A stretch of DNA of 25,038 bases from an uncultured Faecalibaculum sp. GTDB lineage: Bacteria > Bacillota_I > Bacilli_A > Erysipelotrichales > Erysipelotrichaceae. The notes under the pieces are model-generated. The model was given only the letters and a program-made list of their open reading frames with translations, made no database searches and had not been told where the DNA came from. This document shows, piece by piece, positions 13,960-22,951 of this stretch (positions are counted from its first letter, which is position 1; the number at the start of each line of letters is the position of its first letter). Position numbers and translations under genes: made by a program. Where the stretch lies: contig NZ_CAJUPA010000035.1 of assembly GCF_910588395.1 (NCBI RefSeq), positions 1-25,038 of the forward strand, given 5' to 3'.

Positions 13960-13989
13960 TTCAAGCGATATGCCTGTGTCAAATATGAT
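13960..13989 (+). promoter_or_regulatory. Probable pnp promoter
   Basis: TTCAAG (13960-13965), an 18-bp spacer and TATGAT (13984-13989) give a moderate promoter about 45 nt before the pnp start. The 13748-13959 stretch otherwise shows no gene; it separates pnp from the divergent aldo/keto reductase. Confidence 0.45.
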
Positions 13990-14035
13990 AAGATGGAACC
14001 GCTTAGAAATAATTAATTCAGATGAGGTAAGAAAT

Positions 14036-16354
14036 ATGGCGAAAGAGGTATTCCAGTTTGACTTTCAGGGACGTCCCCTGATTGTGGAGACTGGAGAAAT
14101 TGCCAAACAGGCGGATGGAGCAGTGCTGGTCCGCTATGGAGACACGGTGACGCTGTCCACGGCGGTTGCCAGCAAGCAGGCCAAGGAGGGAATCGACTTT
14201 TTTCCGCTGACTGTGCAGTATGAAGAAAAACTGTATTCCGCAGGGAAAATTCCCGGCGGATTTCTGAGAAGAGAAGGACGGCCGGGGGAACATGCCACGC
14301 TGTCTGCCCGCATGATCGACCGGCCAATCCGGCCGCTGTTCGCAGAGGGATTCCGGAACGAAGTGCAGGTGGTGAACACCATCCTGTCCGTGGATCAGGA
14401 CTATGCCCCGGAAATGGCGGCCATGTTCGGCGCTTCGCTGGCACTGTGCATTTCCGACATTCCCTTCGGCGGTCCCATCGCCGGAGTGAAAGTGGGCCGT
14501 GTCAACGGGGAATTCATTGCCAATCCCACGCAGGAACAATGGGAACAGAGCGACATTGAACTGACAGTTGCCGGTACAGCCAGTGCGCTGAACATGGTGG
14601 AAGCCGGTGCCAGGGAAGTCAGCGAAGAGGACATGCTGGGTGCGCTGATGTTTGGTGCAGACAGGGTCCGGGAACTCTGCGGTTTCCAGAAAGAAGTCAT
14701 TGCCCAGCTTGGCAGGCCCAAACGGGAAATCACGCTGTATGCGCCGGATCCCGAACTCAAGGCAGCAGTTCTGGCTGCCTGGGAAGAACCGGTCCGCAAG
14801 GCCGTGTCCATCAAGGAAAAACTGGAGCGCTACAACACCATTGACAGCCTGATTGACCAGGCTGCCGAAGAATATGAAACGAAGGAATATGCTTCTGAAG
14901 CCGACAAGGCAAAGGCCGTGAAGCAGGTGAAGCAGATTCTGCGGGATACGGAAGCAGATGAAGTGCGCCGGCTGATCATTGAAGACAAAATTAGGCCGGA
15001 TGGACGGGAAGTGGATGAAATCCGCCCGCTGGATTCCCAGGTGGACCTGCTGCCCAGAGTTCACGGCAGCGCACTGTTTACCCGGGGCGAGACCCAGGTT
15101 CTGTCCACCACCACGCTGGGTGCGCTGAATGAGAACCAGATCATTGACGATCTGACGGAAGTGGAATCCAAGCGATTCATGCACCATTACAACTTTCCTC
15201 CCTACTGTGTGGGTGAAACCGGCCGCATGGGTTCTCCCGGACGGCGGGAAATCGGTCACGGTGCACTGGGAGAACGGGCGCTGCTTCAGGTGCTGCCTTC
15301 CGTGGAAGAGTTCCCCTACACGATCCGGACTGTTGCGGATGTCATGGAATCCAACGGATCCAGCTCTCAGGCTTCGATCTGCGCGGGATCCATGTCGCTG
15401 ATGGCAGCTGGCGTCCCCATCAAGGCGCCGGTGGCCGGTATTGCCATGGGCCTGATCATGAATGATGACACAGGCGCCTACACCGTGCTGACGGATATTC
15501 AGGGCATGGAAGACCATTTCGGAGACATGGACTTCAAAGTTGCCGGCACCCGGGATGGCATCACGGCCCTGCAGATGGATATCAAGACCACCGGCATCAC
15601 GGAAGCGATTTTCCGGGAAGCGCTGGCGCAGGCCCGGAAAGCCCGGATGGAGATCCTGGACAACATGGAGACAGCCATTGAGAAGCCCAGGGAAGAACTG
15701 AGTCCCTATGCTCCCAAGATTGCCATCATGCACATTGATCCGGACAAGATCAAAGATGTGATCGGACCCGGCGGCAAGATGATCAACCAGATCATTGCGG
15801 AATGCGACAATGTGAAGATCGACATTGATGATGACGGTCAGGTGGTGATTTATCACCAGGATCAGGCTGCCATTGACAAGGCGAAGGAAAAAATCGCGGA
15901 AATCGTCCGGGAAGCCAAAGTCGGAGAGATCTATGAAGGCAAAGTTGTCCGGATCGAGAATTTTGGGGCGTTCGTCAACCTGTTCGGTCACACGGATGGC
16001 CTGCTGCACATTTCCAACATTTCCCATAACCGGGTGGAAAAAGTGGAAGATGTGCTGAAAATCGGCGATCTGATTGATGTCAAGGTCATGGAAATCGACA
16101 ACAAGGGACGGGTCAATGTATCGGCCAAAGCCCTGCTGCCCAGACCCCACAGAGAACCTGGTCAGGAAACCGATCAGCGTCACGGAAACCGGGATGGCAG
16201 ACGGGATAGCCACAGCCGTTCTGACCGCAGAGACCGACCCCGGCGCGACCGCCGCCCGCAGGAAGACAGGAGGCACAGCCAGTCTGAATCAGAGGCTGCG
16301 CCTGCAGAATCTGCAGGAGCTGCACCGGTAACTGTTGCGCCGGAGCAGGAGTAG
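14036..16354 (+). CDS. pnp: Polyribonucleotide nucleotidyltransferase (PNPase) with arginine-rich tail
   Basis: PNPase degrades mRNA 3' to 5' using phosphate and works with RNase enzymes in the degradosome. The 772-aa protein has two RNase PH domains (about 10-140 and 315-465), a helical linker, a KH domain with the IGPGGK loop (about 575) and an S1 domain starting GEIYEGKVVRIENFGAFV (about 630). Residues 702-772 form an added disordered tail rich in R, D, H and Q, then an acidic end. ATG 14036 has GAGGTAAG just upstream; the open frame extends 61 codons further but that part is not conserved-looking. The terminator at 16405 closes the unit. Confidence 0.96.
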   Translation: MAKEVFQFDFQGRPLIVETGEIAKQADGAVLVRYGDTVTLSTAVASKQAKEGIDFFPLTVQYEEKLYSAGKIPGGFLRREGRPGEHATLSARMIDRPIRPLFAEGFRNEVQVVNTILSVDQDYAPEMAAMFGASLALCISDIPFGGPIAGVKVGRVNGEFIANPTQEQWEQSDIELTVAGTASALNMVEAGAREVSEEDMLGALMFGADRVRELCGFQKEVIAQLGRPKREITLYAPDPELKAAVLAAWEEPVRKAVSIKEKLERYNTIDSLIDQAAEEYETKEYASEADKAKAVKQVKQILRDTEADEVRRLIIEDKIRPDGREVDEIRPLDSQVDLLPRVHGSALFTRGETQVLSTTTLGALNENQIIDDLTEVESKRFMHHYNFPPYCVGETGRMGSPGRREIGHGALGERALLQVLPSVEEFPYTIRTVADVMESNGSSSQASICAGSMSLMAAGVPIKAPVAGIAMGLIMNDDTGAYTVLTDIQGMEDHFGDMDFKVAGTRDGITALQMDIKTTGITEAIFREALAQARKARMEILDNMETAIEKPREELSPYAPKIAIMHIDPDKIKDVIGPGGKMINQIIAECDNVKIDIDDDGQVVIYHQDQAAIDKAKEKIAEIVREAKVGEIYEGKVVRIENFGAFVNLFGHTDGLLHISNISHNRVEKVEDVLKIGDLIDVKVMEIDNKGRVNVSAKALLPRPHREPGQETDQRHGNRDGRRDSHSRSDRRDRPRRDRRPQEDRRHSQSESEAAPAESAGAAPVTVAPEQE

Positions 16355-16404
16355 AAACAGAGCTGCTCAGCCCGTCATTGCAGCGGAAGGATCTGAATAT
16401 GCAC

Positions 16405-16439
16405 AAGGACCAGTCACTGTCATAAGGACTGGTCCTTTT
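16405..16439 (+). terminator. pnp terminator
   Basis: AAGGACCAGTC (16405-16415) pairs perfectly with GACTGGTCCTT (16427-16437), followed by T residues. Confidence 0.9.
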
Positions 16440-16520
16440 CAGACGCAAAGCAGAGGGGATGAGGTTTTCACAGAACACCTGAAGAAACCGGTGCATGGGA
16501 GTGCTACGGCAAGCAGACAG

Positions 16521-16542
16521 AAAAGCCGCCGTAAGCGGCGGC
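16521..16542 (-). terminator. Terminator of the FemX-like gene, minus strand
   Basis: On the minus strand GCCGCCG (16542-16536) pairs with CGGCGGC (16531-16525) around CTTA, followed by TTTT. It lies 35 nt after the stop of the FemX-like gene. Confidence 0.85.
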
Positions 16543-16577
16543 AGTTTCTGGCAGTCTGCGCTGATTCAGTGGGAGAA

Positions 16578-17636
16578 TCAGGCGCCGCCTGTTTTCTTTT
16601 CGTAGACAGGAAGGACCATTTTGTACATCAGCGGTTTGACAGGAATGTCAAATTCCCCGATGTATTCCCGGACATCCGCGCCCAGGCTGTGCTTGTGGTT
16701 TGACAGACCGTCTTCCAGGGATCCTTCCACACCGCTCATATCGCAATACCGGATGCCGTGTTCACTGGCGTACCGGTAAGTGGCATCATAGAGAAATGCG
16801 CTGGCCCCGGTCTTGCTGTAGGCATTGTTGTTGCCCATATACAGCATTTCCAGCTTTCCGTTGTAGCCAATGCTCAGGATCCCGCTGATGCAGGTGCCAT
16901 CTGCCGTACGGCACAGGCTGATGATCGCACCGTCAAAACTGTCGATGATCCGCTGAAAATATTCCCGGTCCCGGAGTTTGACGCCTTTGCGGTCCTCTGT
17001 GCAGTGCATAAGTTCGCTGAAGATATCCAGAATCTCCGGATTGCTGCGGATGTCACTGGCTGTGTGGATTTCAGCGGAGAGGTTTTCCCTGGCGGCTTTC
17101 TTGATGGCCCGTCTGGTGTTCCGGGCATAGCGGGCGGTAAAATCGTCCGTTACGTCCACGCCCATGTTGGTCCTGGGCTGAACGGTTTCGGCGATAGACA
17201 TGGTATATCCCTTGTGAATGGCTCCTGTCTCCTTTTCAAACCGGTCCACTGCCTCCTGATTGTGTCCCTCGGGTCTGCCTTCCTTGAGCATGAACCGGTG
17301 GTCCAGAATATATGGGTCGAATTTGATGAAAATGCACTTGTCTTTCCGGCTTTCCTGACGGATGGCATTCAGCAGTTCAATCATCAGTTCCTGATTCTGC
17401 CCGGCTGCAATCGGTCCCCGGGGAATGTAATACATTGAATATCCCATGGGCAGCGGTTTGACCAGGACCATGGCCCCAGCCACAATGGTTCCCTGGCTGT
17501 TTTCCAGAGCAAACAGCCGTCGTTCCCAGTTGTTCTTGACCGCAGCCCAGTGAACCGACTGCAGGGCCACACCCTGCTCCTCCATGAAGGCTTCAAATTT
17601 CCGCTCATCCGGCGAAGTAATACATCTATTTGCCAT
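16578..17636 (-). CDS. FemABX-family peptidoglycan branching peptidyltransferase (MurM/FemX-like)
   Basis: FemABX enzymes transfer amino acids from aminoacyl-tRNA to the lysine of the peptidoglycan precursor, building the interpeptide bridge. The 352-aa length fits. Visible family features are the N-terminal acetyltransferase-like fold with MGYSMYYIPRGPIAA and IFIKFDPYI, the central KxxRRAIKKAAREN basic helix, and YASEHGIRYCDMSGVEG with YIGEFDIPVKPLMYKM at the end. ATG 17636 is chosen because an AAGCAGG-type site lies 6-7 nt upstream; ATG 17654 lacks one. The gene stands alone with its own terminator. Which amino acid it adds cannot be told from sequence. Confidence 0.88.
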   Translation of the reverse strand: MANRCITSPDERKFEAFMEEQGVALQSVHWAAVKNNWERRLFALENSQGTIVAGAMVLVKPLPMGYSMYYIPRGPIAAGQNQELMIELLNAIRQESRKDKCIFIKFDPYILDHRFMLKEGRPEGHNQEAVDRFEKETGAIHKGYTMSIAETVQPRTNMGVDVTDDFTARYARNTRRAIKKAARENLSAEIHTASDIRSNPEILDIFSELMHCTEDRKGVKLRDREYFQRIIDSFDGAIISLCRTADGTCISGILSIGYNGKLEMLYMGNNNAYSKTGASAFLYDATYRYASEHGIRYCDMSGVEGSLEDGLSNHKHSLGADVREYIGEFDIPVKPLMYKMVLPVYEKKTGGA

Positions 17637-17951
17637 GTTGTACCTGCTTTCCATATGCGAAACAGATCGTCCGATCAGGGTCTGCGGCAATGGTCATCCT
17701 GCAGATGCAGTTTGCGTCAGCCGTATTTTCTCTGGATCTGACCCCTGTTCTGTTCTCATTACATCATTATATCTGTCTGTCAATCTCCGGTCTCTGAAAG
17801 AGAACAGACCTGTACCTGCAGCAACCCGGTTCAGGCAGCCCTCCGGTATTGCCGGTACACCGGATTCCCCGGAGAAAACCGGAAATTTGGTACAGCCCCT
17901 TCTGCAATCCGGTCAATCGTGTTCCAATGACGGAAGACAGGAGAACGAATC
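17637..17951. other. Divergent intergenic region, FemX-like and TetR genes
   Basis: No gene is seen. A minus-strand TATAAT (17771-17766) is the likely FemX-like -10, giving a 5' leader of about 120 nt. CTGTTCTC (17750-17757 area) and GAGAACAG (about 17800-17807) form an inverted repeat roughly 45 bp apart, flanking that -10, and may be an operator. A CCGGTATTGCCGG-type short hairpin lies near 17840-17855. The TetR ribosome site AGGAGA lies just before 17952. Confidence 0.4.
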
Positions 17952-18569
17952 ATGAACGAACGTTTCTTTGAACTTCCGGAAGAGAAGCAGGAGCGGATTC
18001 TGCAGGCGGGATTCCGTGTATTCTCCAGGAGCAGCTACCATCAGGCTCCGATGAATGAAGTGGCGGCGGAAGCCGGCATCAGCAAGTCGCTGCTGTTTCA
18101 TTACTTCCGGAACAAAAGGGAATTCTATCTGTATCTCTGGGAGATCTGCGGCAGACGGACCATTTCGCAAATGGAAGCCAGTGACTGTTACCGGCAGGCA
18201 GATCTGTTTGAGAGCATGCGGCTGGGGATGAAGGTGAAAATGGCCATTACGCGGGAGAACCCGGATATGGCTCTGTTCACCCTCCGTGCATTTTATGAAA
18301 CAGATCCGGATATCCGGCAGGATATTCAGGAAAGCTGTCAGTCGCTTTTCAGCTGGAAGGCAATGCATATGCTGATGAATCTGAATCCGGGACAGTTCCG
18401 GGACGGGATTGACATCCGGCATATGTACCGGGACATGTATCTGGCCAGCGAGGGATATCTCTGGGAAGCCATGATGCGAAACGATGTGGATTTTGATTTG
18501 ATGGAACAGGATTTCGAAGAGATGATCGGATTCTGGAAAAGCATCTATCTGAGAAAGGAAAAGAAATGA
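17952..18569 (+). CDS. TetR-family transcriptional regulator
   Basis: The 205-aa protein has the TetR N-terminal helix-turn-helix: ILQAGFRVFSRSSYHQAPMNEVAAEAGISKSLLFHYF region (residues about 17-53; key parts VAAEAGISKSLLFHYF and NKREFYLYLW). The C-terminal domain is the ligand-binding and dimerisation part and is variable. Its stop overlaps the start of the ABC ATPase (ATGATGA), so the three genes 17952-20271 form one operon. The natural inference is that it represses its own operon and releases it when a toxic compound binds. An operator candidate is the inverted repeat upstream. Confidence 0.9.
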   Translation: MNERFFELPEEKQERILQAGFRVFSRSSYHQAPMNEVAAEAGISKSLLFHYFRNKREFYLYLWEICGRRTISQMEASDCYRQADLFESMRLGMKVKMAITRENPDMALFTLRAFYETDPDIRQDIQESCQSLFSWKAMHMLMNLNPGQFRDGIDIRHMYRDMYLASEGYLWEAMMRNDVDFDLMEQDFEEMIGFWKSIYLRKEKK

Positions 18570-19489
18570 TGACAGGAAATGGACAGGCAGTTGTGGAACT
18601 GAAGAATGTGCACAAAGCCTACGGCAGCAGACAGGCACTGAAGGGGCTGGATCTGCAGGTTGAACCGGGCATTCTGTTTGGACTGGTGGGACCCAACGGG
18701 GCAGGGAAGTCCACCGCGCTCCGGATCCTGCTGGGGCTGGCCAGAGCCGGTCAGGGGGAGATTCGGCTGTTCGGACAGAAGGTGAAGCACGTCGGACCGG
18801 AGCAGCGGGCCCGGATTGGCTACCTGCCCTCGGAAACGGAGTTTTATCCGGAGATGCGCGTGAAGGAACTGCTCCGGTATGCAGCCGGACTTCAGAAAAA
18901 AGACTGTCAGGCCAGGGCGGCGCAATTGTGCCGGGCACTGGATCTGGATCCGGAAGCAAAGATCCGGCAGCTCTCCCTGGGCGGACGGAAGAAGGCAGGA
19001 ATTGTCTGTGCCATGCAGCATGATCCGGACCTGCTGATTCTCGATGAACCCACCAGCGGTCTGGATCCGCTGATCCAGTCTGTATTCTTTGACCTGCTGC
19101 ATCAGGCAGTGGCCCGGGGAGTCACGGTGCTCTTCTCCAGTCACAACCTGGCGGAAGTCCAGCAGCACTGCCTGCAGGCTGCCTTTATCCGGGACGGGCG
19201 GATACTCGTCAGCGGACCGCTTCATGAACTTATGAGCTGGTCTCTGCGGAAAGTGGACATGGATGGCGGTCCGGATCCGGCGGGTCTGCCAGGTGGCAGC
19301 CATATCCGGCACGGCGGTGCCAGAACACAGTTCTGGTATCAGGGGGCCATGCCGGCGCTGCTTGCCTGGCTGTCAGAGGGACAAGTCCGGGATGTGACGA
19401 TTGCCGAGCCGGATCTGGAAGATGTCTTTCTGCATCTGTATGAAGACACCGGAACGCCAGACAGCAAGGGGGAGATAACAGCATGCTGA
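18566..19489 (+). CDS. ABC exporter ATP-binding protein
   Basis: This 307-aa ATPase powers the ABC-2-type permease encoded next. Walker A is GPNGAGKST (42-50), the signature is LSLGGRKKAG (from 136), Walker B is LLILDEP (156-162), and the switch histidine is H193 in SSHNLAEV. The C-terminal extension of about 90 residues (220-307) is normal for drug and bacteriocin-type exporters. Start ATG 18566 overlaps the TetR stop; ATG 18569 is an alternative start. Its own stop overlaps the permease start by 7 nt, so expression is coupled. Confidence 0.93.
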   Translation: MMTGNGQAVVELKNVHKAYGSRQALKGLDLQVEPGILFGLVGPNGAGKSTALRILLGLARAGQGEIRLFGQKVKHVGPEQRARIGYLPSETEFYPEMRVKELLRYAAGLQKKDCQARAAQLCRALDLDPEAKIRQLSLGGRKKAGIVCAMQHDPDLLILDEPTSGLDPLIQSVFFDLLHQAVARGVTVLFSSHNLAEVQQHCLQAAFIRDGRILVSGPLHELMSWSLRKVDMDGGPDPAGLPGGSHIRHGGARTQFWYQGAMPALLAWLSEGQVRDVTIAEPDLEDVFLHLYEDTGTPDSKGEITAC

Positions 19490-20271
19490 CGATCGTTTGC
19501 CGGGAGCTGAAAAACCAGCTGGGATCCTGGCTTGTCTGGACTGGTTCCATCAGCGTGCTGCTGGCGGTCTGCATTTTTGTCTATCCGCAGATGCAGGAAG
19601 AAGCCCGGGGACTGGGAGATGCTTTCTCCTCCATGGGGGCGTTCACGAAAGCCTTCGGCATGGACAGTCTGGATTTCGGATCCTGGCCCGGATTCTACGC
19701 ACTGGAATGCGGCAATGTACTGGGAATCGGCGGAGCATTTTACGCTGCGCTGTGCGGGTCGCAGATCCTGTCCAGGGAAACAAAGGGACGCACAGCGGAA
19801 TTTCTGTTCTCTCAGCCTGTGACCAGAACGCAGGTGTATCTGGGAAAGCTGCTGGCTGTGATTCTGGAGATTGTGGCTTTGAATCTGGTGGCTGCAGCGG
19901 TTTCCCTGCTTTGTCAGCAGGTGATTCAGGAAACCATGCCAGCCAGAGCCTTCTGGCTGCTCCATACCGCCATCACGCTGGTCATGCTGGAGACCGCTGT
20001 CATCTGCCTGGGCCTGTCTGTGTTTTTTCCTTCGGTCGCAACTGGTGCCGGACTGGGACTTGTCTGTCTGTTCTACATACTGAACGTGATCTCCAATATT
20101 GTGGATGCCACCCGGTTTCTGAAATGGGTGACGCCGTTTGCCTATAGCGACGGAGCCGCCATCATTTCGGATTTGCAGCTGGATCTGCCCTGTCTGATAG
20201 CCGGTATGCTGCTGGCACTGACGGTGCTGGTCTGCGGCTGGCACAGACTGGAAACAGAAGATATCCGCTGA
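19483..20271 (+). CDS. ABC-2-type exporter permease
   Basis: The 262-aa membrane protein has about six hydrophobic helices, including SWLVWTGSISVLLAVCIFV near the N-terminus and LPCLIAGMLLALTVLVCGW at the C-terminus. The segment LSRETKGRTAEFLFSQPVTRTQVYLGKLL is the coupling-helix region typical of ABC-2 permeases (parts: SRETKGRTAEFL, QPVTRTQVYLGK). With the ATPase it makes a half-transporter pair and exports an unknown substrate, probably a drug or antimicrobial peptide. It starts in an ATGCTGA overlap and ends before a terminator. Confidence 0.9.
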   Translation: MLTIVCRELKNQLGSWLVWTGSISVLLAVCIFVYPQMQEEARGLGDAFSSMGAFTKAFGMDSLDFGSWPGFYALECGNVLGIGGAFYAALCGSQILSRETKGRTAEFLFSQPVTRTQVYLGKLLAVILEIVALNLVAAAVSLLCQQVIQETMPARAFWLLHTAITLVMLETAVICLGLSVFFPSVATGAGLGLVCLFYILNVISNIVDATRFLKWVTPFAYSDGAAIISDLQLDLPCLIAGMLLALTVLVCGWHRLETEDIR

Positions 20272-20335
20272 CACTGACTACCCTGAATCAGCCAGGGTGA
20301 TCTCTGATATGTATTTTGCGCAGTCTGCCTTGTGG

Positions 20336-20360
20336 AAAACCGGTGAGCACCGGTTTTTTC
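20336..20360 (+). terminator. Terminator of the TetR-ABC operon
   Basis: AAAACCGGT (20336-20344) pairs with ACCGGTTTT (20349-20357) around GAGC, with a T-run after. Confidence 0.9.
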
Positions 20361-20505
20361 TCTGTCCGGATACCCGCTGTGGCAGCGACAGCAGAGTCCA
20401 CAGTCATTTCAGCCGGACAATCCTCCTTCTCATGTCACCTGGAGAGAACGGACACTGCAATGTCGTCAACAGTTCTGCCCCTTTCCCTGCAGGCTGATGG
20501 TTCTG

Positions 20506-20514
20506 TGCTAAAAT
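20506..20514 (+). promoter_or_regulatory. Extended -10 promoter of the pepV operon
   Basis: TGC-TAAAAT is an extended -10; no strong -35 is seen. The predicted start near 20521 is at the ribosome site GAGGTG (20521-20526), so the leader is very short. Confidence 0.6.
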
Positions 20515-20534
20515 CGTTGTGAGGTGAAAGACAT

Positions 20535-21929
20535 ATGGATTTCAGAAAACTCGCTGAAGAACAGAAACATTCCTTTCTGAAGGACTTGAATACGATTGTC
20601 TCTGTCAATTCTGTCAGGGACGAAGCCACAGCCGGACCCGGAAAGCCATTTGGCAACGGTCCCCGCGAGGCGCTGGATGTGATGCTGCAGATGGCCCAGA
20701 GAGACGGATTCACCACCAGAAACATCGATGGCTATGCCGGTGTTGCGGAATATGGCGACCCGGACAATCCTGACACGCTGGGCATTCTCGGTCATCTGGA
20801 TATCGTGCCTCTGGGAGAGGGCTGGACAAAAGAGCCCCTGAAACTGACCGAAGATGACGGATATCTCTTCGGACGCGGTGTGCTGGACGACAAAGGCCCC
20901 ACGCTGGCGGCTTACTACGCCCTGAAACTGATCAGGGAAGCCGGCATTCCCCTGAAAAAGCGGGTCATGCTGGTCATGGGCTGCGATGAGGAATCCGGAA
21001 TGGAATGCATGAACTATTATTTGTCCCACGCGGAGATTCCGAAGACCGGATTTGTGCCCGATGCGGATTTTCCGGTGATTTACGGAGAAAAAGGCGGCGC
21101 TCATGTGCTCCTGAAAAGCGACACGCCAACGGTGATTCATTCCATGCATGCAGGAACCCGGCCGAATATCGTCATCGGGAAAGCGGATGCGCTGACAGCC
21201 GCTGCAACCCCGGAACAGAAAGCGTTCTTCGAATTTTTCCTCAGGGAGAACAGTCTGGAGGGCACTGTGACGGACCAGGAAGACGGGACACTCTGGCACC
21301 TGGAGGGAACTCCTTCTCATGCTGCCTGGCCTTATAAAGGCGTCAATGCCGCTGTGCAGCTGCTGCGTTTCATCGGAGCCGCCTATCATGATTCTCTGGC
21401 ACAGGCTCTGGGGTATCTGAGCGCGGACTGGACAGGGAAGAATCTGGGAATTCAGCAGGATGGCCTGTATATGGGCATGCTGACGCAGAATCCGGGGATT
21501 GTGAACATTGAAAACGGACACAGCGAAATGCTGCTGGATATCCGCTATCCCAACGAAACAGACGGAGACAAGCTGCTGAAGCAGATTCAGGAAGCGGCTG
21601 ATCAGACAGGTGCCGGCATTGCAGCTCACCTGGAAAGCGATTCAAAACCCCTGTTTGTGGATCCGGACTCCAAACTGGTCAAAACCCTTATGGATGTATA
21701 CCGGACGCATACAGGAGACACGTATTCCCCGGCAATCACCATCGGCGGCGGCACCTACGCCCGGAAATTTGACAACTTTGTTTCCTTCGGCCCGGAACTG
21801 CCCAATGACGCAAAGACCACCGCACAGTTTGTAGGCGGTCCCCATCAGCGGGATGAAGGAATCCGGGAAAGCGATCTCATCAACGCCATTGCGATTTACG
21901 CAGACGCCATCATGCGTCTGGCTGCCTGA
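20535..21929 (+). CDS. pepV: Dipeptidase PepV (M20 family)
   Basis: PepV is a cytoplasmic zinc dipeptidase that cleaves a broad range of dipeptides and releases amino acids. The 464-aa length is standard. The two-metal site is visible: H87 and D89 in GHLDIVP, D119 in GVLDDKGP, E152-E153 in GCDEESG, D176 in PDADFP and a late histidine in GGPHQRDEG. The inserted lid domain (about 185-385) distinguishes PepV from smaller M20 peptidases. It has a short leader, and it heads a five-gene operon with trmB starting 4 nt after its stop. Confidence 0.96.
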   Translation: MDFRKLAEEQKHSFLKDLNTIVSVNSVRDEATAGPGKPFGNGPREALDVMLQMAQRDGFTTRNIDGYAGVAEYGDPDNPDTLGILGHLDIVPLGEGWTKEPLKLTEDDGYLFGRGVLDDKGPTLAAYYALKLIREAGIPLKKRVMLVMGCDEESGMECMNYYLSHAEIPKTGFVPDADFPVIYGEKGGAHVLLKSDTPTVIHSMHAGTRPNIVIGKADALTAAATPEQKAFFEFFLRENSLEGTVTDQEDGTLWHLEGTPSHAAWPYKGVNAAVQLLRFIGAAYHDSLAQALGYLSADWTGKNLGIQQDGLYMGMLTQNPGIVNIENGHSEMLLDIRYPNETDGDKLLKQIQEAADQTGAGIAAHLESDSKPLFVDPDSKLVKTLMDVYRTHTGDTYSPAITIGGGTYARKFDNFVSFGPELPNDAKTTAQFVGGPHQRDEGIRESDLINAIAIYADAIMRLAA

Positions 21930-21933
21930 ATTC

Positions 21934-22626
21934 ATGCGGATGAGACGTGTCGGCTGGGCCGTGGACTACCTGGAAGAAGCACAGAAGCTTGTCCGGGACC
22001 CGGAAACCCACGCCGGAAAATGGAAAGAACTGTTTGACAGCCGGAAAACGGAGGCGCCTGAGACCACACAGACAGAAGAAATTCTGCCGGAGAGTGTTCC
22101 CGGCCGGCTGCATGTGGAATTCGGTACCGGCAAAGGCGGATACAGCCTGGACATGGCCCGGCTGTATCCTGAAGAATACTTTGTCGCAGTGGAGAAAAAC
22201 GACAGCGCAGCGGGAATCGCTGCCAGCAAGTACGATGCGGAAGGACCGGAGAATCTGCGGCTGATCTGGAATGACGCCCGGTTCATGGACACCTGGTTTG
22301 CGCCGGAGGAAGTGGATATGATTCATCTGAACTTCTCCGATCCCTGGCCCAAGAACCGCAACGCCAAGCGGCGGCTGTCTGCAGATTCTTTTCTGCGGCA
22401 GTATGCTGCCATCCTGAAACCGGATGGAAAGCTTGCCATGAAAACGGACAATGCAGCACTGTTCGAGTATTCGCTGCTGCAATTTTCCCGGGCTGGCTGG
22501 CCGCTGCAGGAAATCAGTGTGGATTTCCGCCGGAGTGAACATCCGGAGGATGCCATGACAGAGTACGAGCGGAAATTCACGACGGAAGGCAAGCCCATTT
22601 ACCGGGCTGTATGGAGAAGAAAATGA
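21934..22626 (+). CDS. trmB: tRNA (guanine-N7)-methyltransferase
   Basis: TrmB methylates guanine 46 in the variable loop of tRNA using S-adenosylmethionine. The 230-aa length fits. The SAM-binding motif is VEFGTGKGGYSLDMA, the active-site region is LNFSDPWPKNRNAKRR, and the usual end TEYERKFTTEGKPIYRA is present. ATG 21934 is chosen because MRMRR is the usual TrmB start; an open frame from 21853 overlaps pepV and is not conserved-looking. No ribosome site is visible, so translation likely couples to pepV, whose stop is 4 nt upstream. Its stop overlaps the next ATG. Confidence 0.94.
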   Translation: MRMRRVGWAVDYLEEAQKLVRDPETHAGKWKELFDSRKTEAPETTQTEEILPESVPGRLHVEFGTGKGGYSLDMARLYPEEYFVAVEKNDSAAGIAASKYDAEGPENLRLIWNDARFMDTWFAPEEVDMIHLNFSDPWPKNRNAKRRLSADSFLRQYAAILKPDGKLAMKTDNAALFEYSLLQFSRAGWPLQEISVDFRRSEHPEDAMTEYERKFTTEGKPIYRAVWRRK

Positions 22627-22940
22627 AAGATTTGACCAGCTTCCAGGAAGTTCTGGATACAAAAGGCATCAGCTGCATCCTGTTTACAGCTGCCTGGTGC
22701 CCTGACTGTGTGGCGATTCGCCCCTTTATGCCGGACATTGAGAAAGAATTCAGTGACATCACCTTTTTCAAAGCGGACAGAGACAAGTTCATGGATCTTT
22801 GCGTCCAGCTGAACATCATGGGAATTCCCAGCTTTGTGTGCTTCAGGAACGGGAAGGAGATTTCGCGGTTTGTTTCGAAGTTCTCCAAAACCAGAGCCGA
22901 GATTGAACACTATCTCAGCGAAACGATTCAGAAAGGATAG
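22623..22940 (+). CDS. Thioredoxin-family protein with CPDC motif
   Basis: The 105-aa protein has a thioredoxin fold: ILFTAAWCPDCVAIRPFMP holds the redox motif C26-P-D-C29, and GIPSFVCFRNG is the cis-proline segment. CPDC differs from the CGPC of housekeeping thioredoxins; it occurs in other Firmicutes thioredoxin-like proteins whose role is not settled. ATG 22623 overlaps the trmB stop (ATGA) and has GGAG 5 nt upstream. An in-frame ATG at 22611 has no ribosome site. It probably reduces cytosolic disulfides. Confidence 0.85.
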   Translation: MKDLTSFQEVLDTKGISCILFTAAWCPDCVAIRPFMPDIEKEFSDITFFKADRDKFMDLCVQLNIMGIPSFVCFRNGKEISRFVSKFSKTRAEIEHYLSETIQKG

Positions 22941-22951
22941 ACCTACAGACA

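Noticed and set aside
13853..14035. 61-codon upstream extension of pnp
   Set aside because: It precedes the typical PNPase start MAKEVF, contains no conserved text, and would cover the promoter. ATG 14036 has its own ribosome site.
14018..16276. 752-codon open frame antisense to pnp on the minus strand
   Set aside because: It has no known protein-like features, no ribosome site, and lies opposite a clear PNPase. Long antisense frames are common opposite GC-rich coding sequence.
17766..17783. TTGACA 6 bp from the minus-strand TATAAT as a -35/-10 pair
   Set aside because: A 6-bp spacer is far too short for sigma-A; the TTGACA match is coincidental.
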